Numbered from the stretch's first letter, positions 1 to 11,737 are shown. The stretch is DNA of 64,000 nucleotides from Bathymodiolus brooksi (GCA_963680875.1 OY804579.1:15639506-15703505), one strand, 5' to 3'. The notes: generated from the sequence alone by a model not told the origin. Numbers and translations are program-made.

Positions 1-19
1 TTTTGCCCAGATTCTTTAA

Positions 20-345
20 TTCGTAGGAGGGGTGCGCATTATAAACAGGAACAATGTGTTTCACTCTTTCTCAGACCGGGAAATCACTCGTCTGCCAATA
101 AAACCCAACACATTTAATATTTTGCAACTTTATTGAAGATGAAGAGATGAATGGTTCTTAAATTCTCCCAGCAAATGAAACATGCTTAAAGGACTGAAAA
201 ATATATAGATTGATATTTAATTCTTACATTTCCGACGGCGATTTTTTTAAAAGTCTATACGCATTATAGACACGAACTAGTTTTTTTCTGGAGATTTTCA
301 AGGCCAAGAGGGGGTGCGCATTATATAACCCTAAATACGGTATAT
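20..345. repeat. Dispersed repeat fragment with a duplicated GGGGTGCGCATTATA motif
   Basis: The 15-base motif GGGGTGCGCATTATA occurs at 29-43 and again at 311-325 in the same orientation, inside AT-rich sequence with no open reading frame. It looks like part of a dispersed DNA element lying in the upstream DUS1L intron. Family not identified. Confidence 0.35.
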
Positions 346-534
346 TTTGTGAGAGAGTTTGATGAAAAAATGTTGGCAAGTGTTATTTTTCATATTTTTG
401 GCAAATTTTCCATTTTACAAGGGTTGAACATTTTGAATTCCACTTGTAACATTGTAATAACACTTTAAAATTTTATAGTTGCATGTTTGTCTTTCATGTT
501 TTAAAAGACTAATAATTTGTATTTAAATTTGTAG

Positions 535-3500
535 TCCACTGGAAGCTGAAGAGAATTTAGCAAACAAAGCTCCAACAAAAAGACAGATACACATGGAAAA
601 TCCTCCACCAGAATTTGCAGGATTATCAAAGAATAAAATAAAGAAGAAACTTCGAAACCCCTACAAAAATTATGACAAAATTCCTGGAAGAGAGATATTT
701 GAAAAGTGTATCCAGTGCACAAATCCAAGAGTAAGAGATTAGTTGTGTAAAGTAGCAATATGGTGATATGACAATATTTGTCACTCATGTTTATTGTTTA
801 CAGTTGATTTATTTGTCACTATGGTTACCTGAGGTAAATAAATTATACTGAATTAAATGTGATATCTGGTGTAGTCTAAACTATTCTGGTCAAAGTTCAT
901 TTGAGATTTTGTGATCCTGTGGTTTCATCATAAGTTCATCTTTCCGCAGTTGTTTTTTTTTCTTATCTCAAAACTCTGAAATAGTTATCAGCATTCTTGT
1001 GTGGGGTGGTCCCAGGTCCTAAACTACATACATTTTATGACAAAATTACTGCCTACATATATATATATATATGGCTAAACGATTGGTGCTGCAGTGTATC
1101 AATGGTGTGAGTTCAAATCCTATCGAGGGAAGAACAAAAATTTGACAGCTCAAATATCTAAATCTAACACAGTTTGGTTTAATTTTCAGATGTATATAAT
1201 ATTAATATTTAGTATTAACCTAGTATCACAAGTAACTTTGAGATCCAGTGGGACAGATATATTGTATGGTTGTCACTTGCTTAGACGTTTGTATAATATA
1301 CTTTATTTCCTGTGACTGTATAATGAATTCTTCATTATCCTATACAATATATTAAAAATTGCTGAGTTAGATTGCTGTCTATAATATAATATTAAGTATA
1401 AATGTACCATCTACACACACTTAGACACATGTCTTATGTCTATCTCTAGATTATCCTTACGAGACAAGGTAACATTTCGATTACTGAAGCTCCATTTTTA
1501 TGGAGCGGATGTGGTCTAGGGCGCTGAACTTAAAACTAAGCGATTGGTGCTGCAGTGTATCAAAATAATATAATTCCGTTTGTAACTACTTATAATCCAA
1601 GGGATTACAATATTTTCCATTTTATGAAACAAATTGAATTTAACTTAAACAGTAACGAACGTATGAAAAATGTATTGCCAAAAAAGAAGATTATAAACAG
1701 CAAAAGGCAGCCGAAAAATCTGAAACGCTTCTTGTCATCATCAAATTTGATTTTCATGAATCATCACCATCTGTGAAGAAATGTACCAACAAGAGATGTA
1801 TGCCATGTCTGAGTTGAATAGAAGGAATCTCGTTTACATTTAAGAATGGACTGACTTTTACAGTTATGCAAGATATATCATGCAAAACTAAGAATCTTGT
1901 ATATGCTATTATTTGCTCTAATTGTGGAGAATTCTATGTAGGTGAAACCAAAACTGAATTGCGGACTCGAATGACTGTTCATAGACAACAAACAAGGCAC
2001 CAGGACCTTACTATAATAAGAGCTAATGAACATCTCCATCATTGTTCTGGAGGACATTTCAAAATATTCCCACTGTATAAAGTTAATACAGAGAGTGATT
2101 TTTTAAGAAGAAGAAAAGAAACTTTATTAATTAATATTCTTAAACCTGGAAACAGGACAAAAGCCCCCCTGGGGGGCTTTTTGTCAGGGGGCTTTTGTCC
2201 TAGGGTGACTTTTGTCCTAGGGTGACTTTTGTCCAGGGGGCTTTTGTCCTAGGGTGACTTTTGTCCTAGGGTGACTTTTGTCCGGCGAGCTTTTGTCCTA
2301 GGGTGACTTTTGTCCGGGGGGGGGGGGCTTTTGTCCTAGAGTGACTTTTGTCCTAGGGTGACTTTTGTCCTAGGGTAACTTTTGTCTGGGGGGGGCTTTT
2401 TTCATAGGGTGACTTTTGTTCTAGGGTGACTTTTGTCCTAGGGTGACTTTTGTCCGGGGGGGGCTTTTGTCCTAGGGTGACTTTTGTCCTAGGGTGACTT
2501 TTGTCTGGGGGACTTTTGTCCTAGGGTGACATTTGTCCGGGGGGCTTTTGTCCTAGGGTGACTTTTGTCCTAGGGTGACATTTGTCTGGGGGGCTTTTGT
2601 CCTAGGGTGACTTTTGTCCTAGGGTGACTTTTATCCGGGGGGCTTTTGTCCTAGGGTGACTTTTGTCCTAGGGTGACTTTTGTCCTTGGGTAACTTTTGT
2701 CCTAGGGTGACTTTTGTCCTAGGGTGACTTTTGTCCTTGGGTAACTTTTGTCCTAGGGTGACTTTGTCTGGGGGGGGGGGGGTGGGCTTTTGTCCTAGGG
2801 TGACTTTTGTCCGGGGGGGGCTTTTGTCCTAGGGTGACTTTTGTCCTAGGGTGACTTTAGTCCTAGGGTGACTTTTGTCAGGGGGCTTTTGTCCTAGACC
2901 CCTTAAACCTACGTTAAATGATAAATGACTTTAAATATTTTTGTTAATCTTACAATGACTTTAAAGATTTTTATTAATCTTATAATAACTTTAAAGATGT
3001 TCATTAATTTTATAGGTAATATATTTTACGTGCGAAAACGTAACATCATAGTCTCCCTTTATATTGTTAACATTACACTATTGTTAACGTCATATGTACA
3101 CTTATAAACATTGTACCTGAAGATCTGCAACAGCAGTGAAAACGTTAGTACAAGAATGTTGTGAAAAATCCGTCTTATTCTTTTTTTTACTAATTTCTTT
3201 TATATGTACCAGCATACGGATTTCATTTGACTTTTTAATATATATATTAAAAAGTCAAATATATACCCACTGCTGAACTGTCTTTTTATAATAACTAGTA
3301 TACTCCAGTTTGCATGGTTTTTATAGTTTTGTTTTACACCTTTTACACTTCCTTACATTTTTGTGTAAGAGGGCAAGGACTTCACTAATGTTGGAAAAGC
3401 TCGTGTCCAATTTCTTTTGATATTTTACATGCACTTAGACTGTTTAGCACTCGCAAAGACTATCAATATTAAATATAGACTGTTTAGCACTCACAAAGAC

Positions 3501-4996
3501 TATCAATATTAAATATATTAGATGTTTAGCACTCACAAAGACTATCAATATTAAATATATTAGATGTTTATCACTCACAAAGACTATCAATATTAAATAT
3601 ATTAGATGTTTATCACTCACAAAGACTATCAATATTAAATATATTAGATGTTTATCACTCACAAAGACTATCAATATTAAATATATTAGATGTTTATCAG
3701 TGATGTCTTTTTTATCCTTAGAGTAATGGTTTAAAATCATCATATTCTACCTGTTATTACACATAGATTTATATCATTTTTTATATTTAGGGTAAAAGAT
3801 GTGATTACAGTATGTGTAGAAGTTGTTGCAAGAATAAAGTATGGAAAGAAACACTGGATTGTATGGGTAAAAACTTTTATATTCTATGGGTAAATTGTAT
3901 TTTTAAATGGGAATTCGTCAAAATTTTGCATGCATGTTTATTACCATATGAAGATTTGTATATCTTCACAGCAGTTTGATTGGACCAATTTTGAAGGCAT
4001 TATTGCCTGTTTTGACCCATAATATTTCATCGTTAAGTTTGTCTGTGAAACTCCTACATTGTACTTTTACATTGTATGGGTAAATTTGTGTTTTTACATT
4101 CAAGTTATTACAAATATATTTCTAAAAATAATCTTGATAATCTATAGTTTGATATTAAATAAACAGTCATCATGGTAATACAAAGAAACCTATTCTAAAC
4201 TAATATAAACTTTATAGTCTACATCAGTATAAATGTTGATTATTATTGGTATGGACCAGTTATTGTACATTATTTAACATTTAATCTCCACACTGATATG
4301 AACTTGACAGCTGCCACATAGTTGAAATTTTACTGAAAGTGGTGTTAAAAACCAATTTCATTCCACTGCAGTCATTTAATTTGTATTGAGTTTTGAGCAG
4401 TTGTCAGTTTTGAAGTAATTTCTCTACTTCTGTACACCAAAATTTGAAAATGTTATGAGTTAGTGTTTTTTTTTTATATCAATGTTTGGTAATTAGGTAA
4501 ACAAAAGTTACAGATTGCTCTTGTTTACATTATGGTGAAACATAGACCTTTTTTAGATCACAAAAAAAATCCAAAAAATCTGTTAATGTTGTTGGCATTG
4601 AGCATACCTGATGCAGGTTACTCCAGAAACGTCTAAATTTGATATTTACATTTTTATTTTTATCAGAACATCATAATACTTATCATTATTGTTTTAGGCC
4701 ATGGAATATTAGTGAAAACACGGAAAGAAAAACAGACAGAAAATGAAACGAAAGAAAAAGAACTCAACAATTTAGAGAAAGTAATTCAACAAGGTTGTCA
4801 AGGAAACGACACAGCAATTGATAAAGCAAACTGTGATATTAATGATTCAAATAAATGCTTGAACAATTGTTATGGAAATGGTGGATCTTATAAACATTTG
4901 ACTGATCAAGATTTGGATGCTGCAGATGACAAAACAGACAATGAAAATAATTTAAAGCACACTTGTATTAAGTCAGCAGAACTGACAAATAGTTAA
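535..4996 (+). CDS. DUS1L: tRNA-dihydrouridine synthase 1-like, last three exons (5' part outside window)
   Basis: C-terminal part of a DUS1-type tRNA-dihydrouridine synthase, the flavoenzyme that reduces uridine in the D-loop of tRNAs; the catalytic barrel lies off the left edge. Coding exons are 535-730, 3791-3866 and 4698-4996, each with AG acceptor and GT donor, and junction phases agree. The visible protein has a basic stretch (GLSKNKIKKKLRNPYKNYDK) followed by a cysteine cluster C-x2-C-x7-C-x4-C-x2-CC-x10-C-x2-HG, which matches the Cys-rich tail peculiar to animal DUS1L and is probably metal binding (inference). It then runs into a low-complexity Asn/Glu/Lys/Asp-rich tail of about 90 residues ending at TAA 4994-4996. 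The intron 731-3790 holds a Penelope-like fossil and minisatellites. A possible ATTAAA polyadenylation signal lies at 5018-5023. DUS3L is less likely because its zinc finger type differs. Confidence 0.88.
1073..1565 (+). repeat. Two partial tRNA-like SINE heads
   Basis: The segment GATTGGTGCTGCAGTGTATC appears twice, at about 1081-1100 and 1541-1560. The first copy is followed by a box-B-like GAGTTCAAATCC (about 1110-1121). The second is preceded by a box-A-like TGGTCTAGGGCGC (about 1511-1523). Each is therefore half of a tRNA-derived head with Pol III-type internal promoter elements. The second is cut at 1560 where the Penelope-like fossil begins. Confidence 0.45.
1560..3200 (+). pseudogene. 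Dead Penelope-like retroelement 3' part (GIY-YIG endonuclease region)
   Basis: Translated pieces match the end of a Penelope-like element protein: a region containing FVTTYNPRDYN and KRQPKNLKRF (1582-1740), a Cys pair TNKRCMPC, then the GIY-YIG-type endonuclease block NLVYAIICSNCGEFYVGET (about 1890-1950) followed by the conserved R..H positions, and LKP near 2139-2147. The copy is dead: there is a frameshift between about 1740 and 1790, a TGA near 1815, and a 754-bp satellite insertion at 2148-2901. Past the insertion the last codons (TLNDK then TGA) resume, followed by AT-rich 3' sequence. It sits in sense orientation in the DUS1L intron. The family assignment rests on motif recognition only. 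Confidence 0.75.
2139..2910. mobile_element. 754-bp G-rich satellite-bearing insertion with 9-bp target duplication and inverted ends
   Basis: CTTAAACCT stands at 2139-2147 and again at 2902-2910. Between them (2148-2901) lies an array of an approximately 17-base unit, CTAGGGTGACTTTTGTC, with interspersed G runs of 5 to 12. The array starts with GGACAAAAGCCCCC and ends with GGGGGCTTTTGTCC, which are reverse complements. The flanks joined without the insert restore the host reading frame, so this is a real insertion rather than array growth in place. No coding sequence is present; it would have to be moved by another element. Confidence 0.7.
3225..3260. repeat. Perfect 36-base palindrome
   Basis: The sequence beginning ATTTGACTTTTTAATA is exactly self-complementary over 36 bases with no loop. 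It lies just past the Penelope-like 3' sequence and may mark an element boundary. Confidence 0.8.
3440..3705. repeat. 42-bp minisatellite, about six copies
   Basis: The unit begins TGTTTAGCACTCACAAAGAC and is repeated head to tail with lengths of 40-42 bases. Early copies read TTTAGCACT and later ones TTTATCACT. It lies 85 bases upstream of the acceptor of a DUS1L exon (3791). The open frame on the other strand is a product of the repeat period and not a gene. Confidence 0.9.
4525..4672 (+). repeat. Dispersed repeat with hammerhead-like core, copy 1
   Basis: Contains GAGCATACCTGATG, then TTACTCCAGAAACG, followed by TTGATATTTACATTTTTATT. Related copies are at 16808-16960, 52085-52225 and 56625-56745. 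The CTGATG...GAAAC spacing resembles the conserved core of hammerhead ribozymes that occur in terminal repeats of Penelope-like elements. Ribozyme function is not shown. Confidence 0.5.
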
Positions 4997-5159
4997 TGCC
5001 TATTATATATTAGATTTATTAAATTGTTTTATTAGCCTATGCAATAGTCTTAGTTTGACAAGATCAGTCATCTTGGTAGGGAATCACCAATCATAATTCA
5101 CAGGTATTTTGGTACTGATGAAAGTTATCTTTATGATTGAGTTGTATATTTTTTTACCT

Positions 5160-5433
5160 GGGGCTGTCGTGGTCGTGATGATATGGTAGTTGGGTTTTTT
5201 ACTACTTATGCAATCAGCGCCTGTTACCAGTAATGTTGTGAGTTTGAATCCTGCTCAGGCGAGGTATACTCGATACAGCATTATGTGATAAAGTTTGTCA
5301 GTGACTTGCTGCAGGTGGGTGATTTTCTCCAGGTACTCCGGTTTCCTCCACCAATAAAACTGACCACCATGATATAACTAAAATATTGTTGAAAGTGGCG
5401 TCAAACACCATAATCTTACTAATCTAAATGTAT
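5160..5433 (+). repeat. tRNA-derived SINE, family B
   Basis: The head begins GGGCTGTCGTGGTCGTGATG and has a box-B-like GAGTTTGAATCC. The body includes GATAAAGTTTGTCAGTGACTT, and the 3' domain TTCTCCAGGTACTCCGGTTT ends in GAAAGTGGCGTCAAACACC. Other copies of the family are at 50555-50812 and 57399-57656, with fragments at 11738-11862 and 40430-40560. Confidence 0.75.
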
Positions 5434-5494
5434 CCATAGTATTATTTTTATGAGAAAGATCGATTGATTGGATTGATGCAACTTGTACATTGTT

Positions 5495-5947
5495 GTATTT
5501 TATCATTCTCTATCCAGAGATGGAGTGTGCTGTGTAGCGTAGCAGGAACGCCCATTTTACAAGATTTTTGTAAAATTTAGAAACAGTAAATAAAATGTAC
5601 TTAAAATTGTTTTAATTATTGTAAATATCAATAGTGATGAAAATAAATCACTCATTTCAAATCAATTCTCTCTTTAGAATGATTTGTGATCGTTTTTAAC
5701 TTTTTAATTTTTACCTCCGCAAAATAGATCTCCAAGAAGTGGGGGCGAAATAATTTTTAAGAGAGATTTGATATGAAATGAGTGATTTATTTTCATCTTT
5801 ATTGATATTTACAATAATTAAAACAATTTTAAGTACATTTTTTTTTACTGTTTCTAAATTTTACAAAAATCTTGTAAAATGAACGTTGACAGAGATGTTG
5901 TGTAGCGTAACAGGAACGACAACTCTGGATAGAGAATGGTATTTTAT
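5495..5947. mobile_element. MITE with about 180-bp terminal inverted repeats and 9-bp target duplication
   Basis: GTATTTTAT lies at 5495-5503 and 5939-5947. The 435-bp element between (5504-5938) starts CATTCTCTATCCAGAG and ends with its reverse complement CTCTGGATAGAGAATG. The arms match over roughly 180 bases, around a centre near 5720. There is no coding capacity. A short block near the tips (GTGTAGCGTAGCAGGAACG on the left, GTGTAGCGTAACAGGAACG on the right) lies in the same orientation in both arms, unlike the rest. Confidence 0.85.
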
Positions 5948-6600
5948 GTGTAAGGAGCTTGACATTCTTTGAACACAAGGAACAAGGATTGCGTGCATTC
6001 TAAGGGTGTGCTGTACAAATGAATATATTATTTTGTAGAGCACATCTAGCATGTCCTTTTGCATTGCACCTCACGGTGGAGGAACTATGTCTTATATTTA
6101 TACCCCATTTGCATTGCGTCATGAAGATGAAGAATACTACCAAAGGTCAAAGTCAACACATATCAATAAATAAAATGTATACTCCACTTCATAACATGTT
6201 GATGAATGAAGATAACAACAAACATTTAAAGTAGACAACAAATGTGGTCATCACTGCAAGTCCTTTTTTTTTTTTTTTTATAAATTTGTTAAAAGGGAGA
6301 CAACTGTTGAAAAACACTTAATAAAGTTCACTAATATACCATTCATGTTTACAAATTAAATTGAATACAAAACTAGAAAAAAAAACTGCTATAAATAAGT
6401 GTTTAATAATTATCAGAATTCAACCTTTAATTTCTATAGAAAATATGGGAAAAAGTTAACAAAATATGACTGACTCAGAACTTGACAGTTTGTATTAATG
6501 TAAACTGTGCAAGTTTTATGTGTATCATCAATACAAAGATGATACAACCCATACAATGGTTGTTGGCTTGATGTGTGTTCTGATTATTAATGTATCCACC
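5948..6600. other. Intergenic AT-rich sequence, nothing recognised
   Basis: The stretch has no convincing coding exon or known repeat apart from a T-run near 6267-6280. Short open frames here lack splice context and protein resemblance. Confidence 0.4.
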
Positions 6601-6759
6601 CAGCTTTATCTTTAGTGTAAAGGTAAAAGTCAGTATTGTGATATTTCTCTGACCATGTCCCTGGATATATCTGCAATTTGTTTCGACCTAAATATTTGCA
6701 CAGTATCCCATTATGAGGTATTGTCATTACTTTGTGTCTGTCGCTTTTAACATTTCAAT

Positions 6760-7560
6760 CTTTATCGTAGAAACCACGACCAAAAGGAACAAAAATTGGC
6801 AAAAATATTTGGAAATTCAATATGGCTTCTTAGGCCAGTTATGCTTTCTGAATGGCTTGAATTCAAATCATTTATGATGGAATTGTTACATGGTATGACT
6901 GTTCCTTTACATGACCCTTTATAAAATTTTGTTTTTTACTTATTGATTGGAATCTAAGATGGCCACCACCACAGAACAATGTACCTTATGACAAAAAAAA
7001 ATTTGAAATTAGAAATTTGATTGAACCTAAAGTATATATATTGATAATCAGTGGATAGTCCCCTACACAACTTTAATTGTGGGGATAGGAAATCCTAGAT
7101 GGCTACCAGCACAGGACAAATTAAAATGCAACCCAATGGGAAAATATTCTAAAATCATTCATCTCAGAAATCAAACCACTGAAGTATTTGAGAGCAAACC
7201 TGGCTGGAAAGTACCTTTGATGGGGCTTTTCAAAAAGTATGTTTTTGTTTTAATTGGATATCTAAGATGGCAACCACCACAAGACAAAGTTTTAAATATG
7301 ACCCATAAGGGAAAATGAATATATAATTCTCAAAAATCTAGAAACTTGATTGAACCTTAACTATACATTGGCTAGTCCCTTGCAATTTTTTTCATTTCTT
7401 GTGTGAATAGGAAGTCTTGGAACCAATATGGATATAACTGAAAGGCTATGTCACAGACACTACAAACTTCCTTGAACCAAAAAGGGTGTGAATATCCCGG
7501 TGGGCTAAATTGGCATCATAGCAAAATAACCAAATTTCCAACAGAATCTGGAATAGAAAA
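6760..7560. repeat. Degenerate copies of the 166-bp noncoding repeat family
   Basis: Blocks such as AATCTAAGATGGCCACCACC, AATCCTAGATGGCTACCAGC and ATCTAAGATGGCAACCACC recur about every 150-165 bases, and each is followed by a CCAATGGGAAAA-like block. This is the same family, in the opposite orientation, as the tandem array at 22480-26062. The short open frame (7079-7318) is a repeat artefact. Confidence 0.65.
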
Positions 7561-9700
7561 CTACTGATTATAATGTACACTGTAGTTATATAAAAAATTG
7601 GTTTAATTTGAACAAACGGTGTTGAAGATTTTTAAACAAGTTTTTGTCAGAAAAGGCCAAATTTGTAGTCATCAGTGGTTTAATTTAGCTCGATGGTTTC
7701 AGTTTAATATCTAGTTAAATGAATTTGGGTCAAAATATACCTGATATACAAAATCAACAAAACAACAAATTTAAAAGAATATCCAAGGACAACTTGTATT
7801 GATACAGCTAATTATAAATTTCAGCTCATTCCATCTTAAAATACAGGAATATGAAGAATTTTTGTTGTTGTTGTTGACATTTTGCATCAAAGGTAGGTCA
7901 TTCTGACACAATTGTAATTGGTTACTACCCTCAAACCATCACAGCCATGTGTGATCTAGCTGGGCTTGGTGGTTTCACATGCAGGAGAAGATTACAATGT
8001 AAAAAGTAAAACAGACAGCAGACCCTACATTATGCCATTAAAAATATAAATGTCAACATTGACAAATATAATTCTTTTACTAAATATGTAACTTTGCTAC
8101 CTTGCCTACATTGTATTTAATATAATATCCATGAAAAAGATAATATCGATATTTAGACAAAACTAACAACTGTCTTTAAACTATGTTTCATTGAATGATC
8201 TTTGTGTCTAAACAGGCTTCAATTACTGTATTAATTCAATCATAACAAGATTTAAAGTAAAGTTTGTTTATTATTTCATATTTATCTTCATAAAGTTAAG
8301 TAAAAAGTTTTTCATCTTGGAATTAAAAATTAAAGGGAGATAACTCCCTTTTCCATATTGTATATAGCAAAGGAGACTCGTCTGTTCCCGAGGGCCTGCA
8401 GAATTTTTGATCACAGGACACAAACATTCATTCATTGAATTTCGTCCTTTACCTGGAAGAAGAAGAAGAACTCTTTCAAAACCATACAAGAGATCAACCC
8501 CAAGTTTCATTATGATTACTTCCACTTTAAGTAATACAATGTTTCAGAACCTATATAAGGAGTATTTCTGAAATAAACAAAATACATATCTAAAATCTAT
8601 AATGTTTCAATGATAAAAATCAGTCCAGTTTTCATGTGATAGACAAATTAATAATTAATAAAAACTTAAATTTCCATTCCTCATCAGAGCTTGTGTTGTA
8701 TGTATATTATGTTTCGACTCTAAATAAAACTTTTTAATTTGAATTCCTGGTTTTTAGTATTTATCATCACCTTGTATTATTAGGCTTCCAAATATCTGAT
8801 GGGAACAGGAAAATTAAACCAACACAGAGTAACAAGTTGTCTTTTTTTATCTTGAGATTATCCCTCGATCTTCCGTAAATTATTGGTTTGTCCGATTTGA
8901 TCTCACATTTATACTATCTCTTTCGGAATCTTTCTTGTATCACCATAGAAAGACTGGTAGTCAATCAAAACGTCTCTGTCATTGCTTTTGCATCAACAGT
9001 TAAGAATTGCTCTAAGACACTGGGTTGGTATTGTATATGTGTTAATATTTCAATAGATTTTAAACATCTTTTTGAAACATTTCCAAGTCGCACAAGTTCG
9101 GAGCCGTCTGACGCCGGTGACGGTCAGATGTGATGGCGTACCTGTTGTGGTTGTGACAAGACCAATAATGGCAATATACGGTTTGAGTTCAATGTTCAAT
9201 GCACCCGATAACATGTTCACCAGATTTATTAAAAGTATTAAATGGAAAGGGGAATTTTAAGCCTCATCGTATTTATATATATTCGCTGTTTATTATCTAT
9301 TGTAATGCCGGTTAAAAGCTCAACAGCTTATGTTTGTATGTTGTTTTAACCATGCCGACTCTAAATAAAACTTATTTATTTGTATTTCATAGTACTTTGT
9401 ACGGGTAGAGTAAATGTAAACAAACCATTCTCCTCCTTTTTTTTGTAACTTTCAATGTGTTTACAGTTACATTTACAAAATAGCTCTAAAGATGAATAAA
9501 GGTCACTTATATACAGACCACTGCGAAACTACCAACGTAATATCTTGTGAATACTTCAAGGTATGATATTACGAAATTGTATATCTACATCTACATTGAC
9601 GTTGAATTGTAAAGGGTCAAAGACCCATCACGCAAGTATTTCATGTTATACATTCATTGAAATAGACTAAATGCTCATCTGTCTTAATTAGGTTCAACTC
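7561..9700. other. Intergenic stretch with two similar AATAAA-bearing 3' tails
   Basis: No gene is recognised. TTTCGACTCTAAATAAAACT (about 8709-8728) and a close copy ending CCGACTCTAAATAAAACTTA (about 9354-9374) look like the 3' ends of two retroposed or dispersed repeats carrying a polyadenylation hexamer. A palindromic AAAGGGAGATAACTCCCTTT, common in molluscan DNA, is at 8332-8351. A short TTG microsatellite lies near 7862-7876. Confidence 0.4.
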
Positions 9701-9739
9701 CCAGCAGTAAAGATATAAAAATTGTCAACTTCACAACAA

Positions 9740-10035
9740 TAACAGGAAACAAATCACAGAAGCTTGACCTTTTATCAATAAGATAGATGTAGGGTACAAA
9801 AAGGGTCCCGTCCCATATACAGTATATAACACATAATTGAGAAGATTTAACCTTCAGGTGCTCATTTATATACTTTGACCCGGACAATTATGGCTAAGAA
9901 TGTTGAATTTAGCAGACCCCTAAAAATCGTGTTTCATTCCTGGTGTTATATATACATGTATATGGGACGGGGCCCTTTTTGTACCCTACATCTATTTTAT
10001 TGATAAAACGTCAAGCTCCTGTGATTAAATAAACG
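9740..10035. repeat. Large imperfect inverted repeat
   Basis: The left arm, about 9743-9835, contains GATGTAGGGTACAAAAAGGG. The right arm, about 9943-10035, contains the complement GGGCCCTTTTTGTACCCTAC. The arms are about 90-100 bases long around a spacer of roughly 100 bases. This is probably a nonautonomous foldback element; target duplications were not found. Confidence 0.75.
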
Positions 10036-10257
10036 TGTTGCAGGCAGAGGCTGAACTCTACAATTATATAAAAAAAAAATACACTTCGTGTGCCAACTCA
10101 GAGACCACACCAACACACCTAATCTCGTTGAGATTCTTCTGCTCTGTAACTCCAGCCTTGGTGTTAAACAGTCGCCAATCAATAGTTCGACAGTACATTT
10201 GGCAACACATTTTTGCTTCGGTTATGATATCCAGGATGGTAATTACCATTGGATATG

Positions 10258-11640
10258 GTACTCAATAACAGCGGGCAATCTCTATGTAGATATTTTGTTT
10301 GTTTTTGTAGTACTCAATACAGTGGGCAATCTCTATGTAGATATTTTGTTTGTTTTTGTAGTACTCAATACAGTGGGCAATCTCTATGTAGATATTTTGT
10401 TTGTTTTTGTAGTACTCAATACAGTGGGCAATCTCTATGTAGATATTTTGTTTGTTTTTGTAGTACTCAATACAGTGGGCAATCTCTATGTAGATATTTT
10501 GTTTGTTTTTGTAGTACTCAATACAGTGGGCAATCTCTATGTAGATATTTTGTTTGTTTTTGTAGTACTCAATACAGTGGGCAATCTCTATGAAGATCTT
10601 TTGTTTGTTTTTGTAGTACTCAATACAGTGGGCAATCTCTATGAAGATCTTTTGTTTGTTTTTGTAGTACTCAATACAGTGGGCAATCTCTATGTAGATA
10701 TTTTGTTTGTTTTTGTAGTACTCAATACAGTGGGCAATCTCTATGTAGATATTTTGTTTGTTTTTGTAGTACTCAATACAGTGGGCAATCTCTATGAAGA
10801 TCTTTTGTTTGTTTTTGTAGTACTCAATACAGTGGGCAATCTCTATGAAGATCTTTTGTTTGTTTTTGTAGTACTCAATACAGTGGGCAATCTCTATGTA
10901 GATATTTTGTTTGTTTTTGTAGTACTCAATACAGTGGGCAATCTCTATGTAGATATTTTGTTTGTTTTTGTAGTACTCAATACAGTGGGCAATCTCTATG
11001 AAGATCTTTTGTTTGTTTTTGTAGTACTCAATACAGTGGGCAATCTCTATGTAGATATTTTGTTTGTTTTTGTAGTACTCAATACAGTGGGCAATCTCTA
11101 TGAAGATCTTTTGTTTGTTTTTGTAGTACTCAATACAGTGGGCAATCTCTATGTAGATATTTTGTTTGTTTTTGTAGTACTCAATACAGTGGGCAATCTC
11201 TATGAAGATCTTTTGTTTGTTTTTGTAGTACTCAATACAGTGGGCAATCTCTATGAAGATCTTTTGTTTGTTTTTGTAGTACTCAATACAGTGGGCAATC
11301 TCTATGTAGATATTTTGTTTGTTTTTGTAGTACTCAATACAGTGGGCAATCTCTATGCAGATATTTTGTTTGTTTTTGTAGTACTCAATACAGTGGGCAA
11401 TCTCTATGTAGATCTTTTGTTTGTTTTTGTAGTACTCAATACAGTGGGCAATCTCTATGTAGATATTTTGTTTGTTTTTGTAGTACTCAATACAGTGGGC
11501 AATCTCTATGTAGATATTTTGTTTGTTTTTGTAGTACTCAATACAGTGGGCAATCTCTATGAAGATATTTTGTTTGTTTTTGTAGTACTCAATACAGTGG
11601 GCAATCTCAATGAAGATCTTTTGCTGGTTTTTATAATATT
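10258..11640. repeat. 51-bp minisatellite, 27 copies, in two main variants
   Basis: The unit contains TACTCAATACAGTGGGCAAT and CTCTATGTAGATATTTTG. Two variants alternate: GTAGATATT (V) and GAAGATCTT (E), with a few hybrids near the right end. Copies 7-14 read EEVVEEVV, a four-unit superrepeat. Because 51 is a multiple of 3 and the unit lacks stops, frames of more than 500 codons are open on both strands; neither has protein-like composition, splice context or independent support. It ends about 320 bp upstream of the DESI-PUL start codon. Confidence 0.95.
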
Positions 11641-11737
11641 TATCTAATGTAAAAACCAGGTTAATGGTATTGCTAAGGTCATTGTTGATGATAGATTTCT
11701 CTTGTTTAGGTATACTTTTTATATGAAATATGGTTAG

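Noticed and set aside
501..788. 95-codon open frame on the - strand
   Set aside because: It lies antisense to the DUS1L exon at 535-730, whose + strand frame is conserved and spliced.
2150..2900. Telomere-like TAGGG words
   Set aside because: TAGGG is part of a 17-base unit with TGACTTTTGTCC, not a TTAGGG array. It is bounded by a target duplication inside a retroelement.
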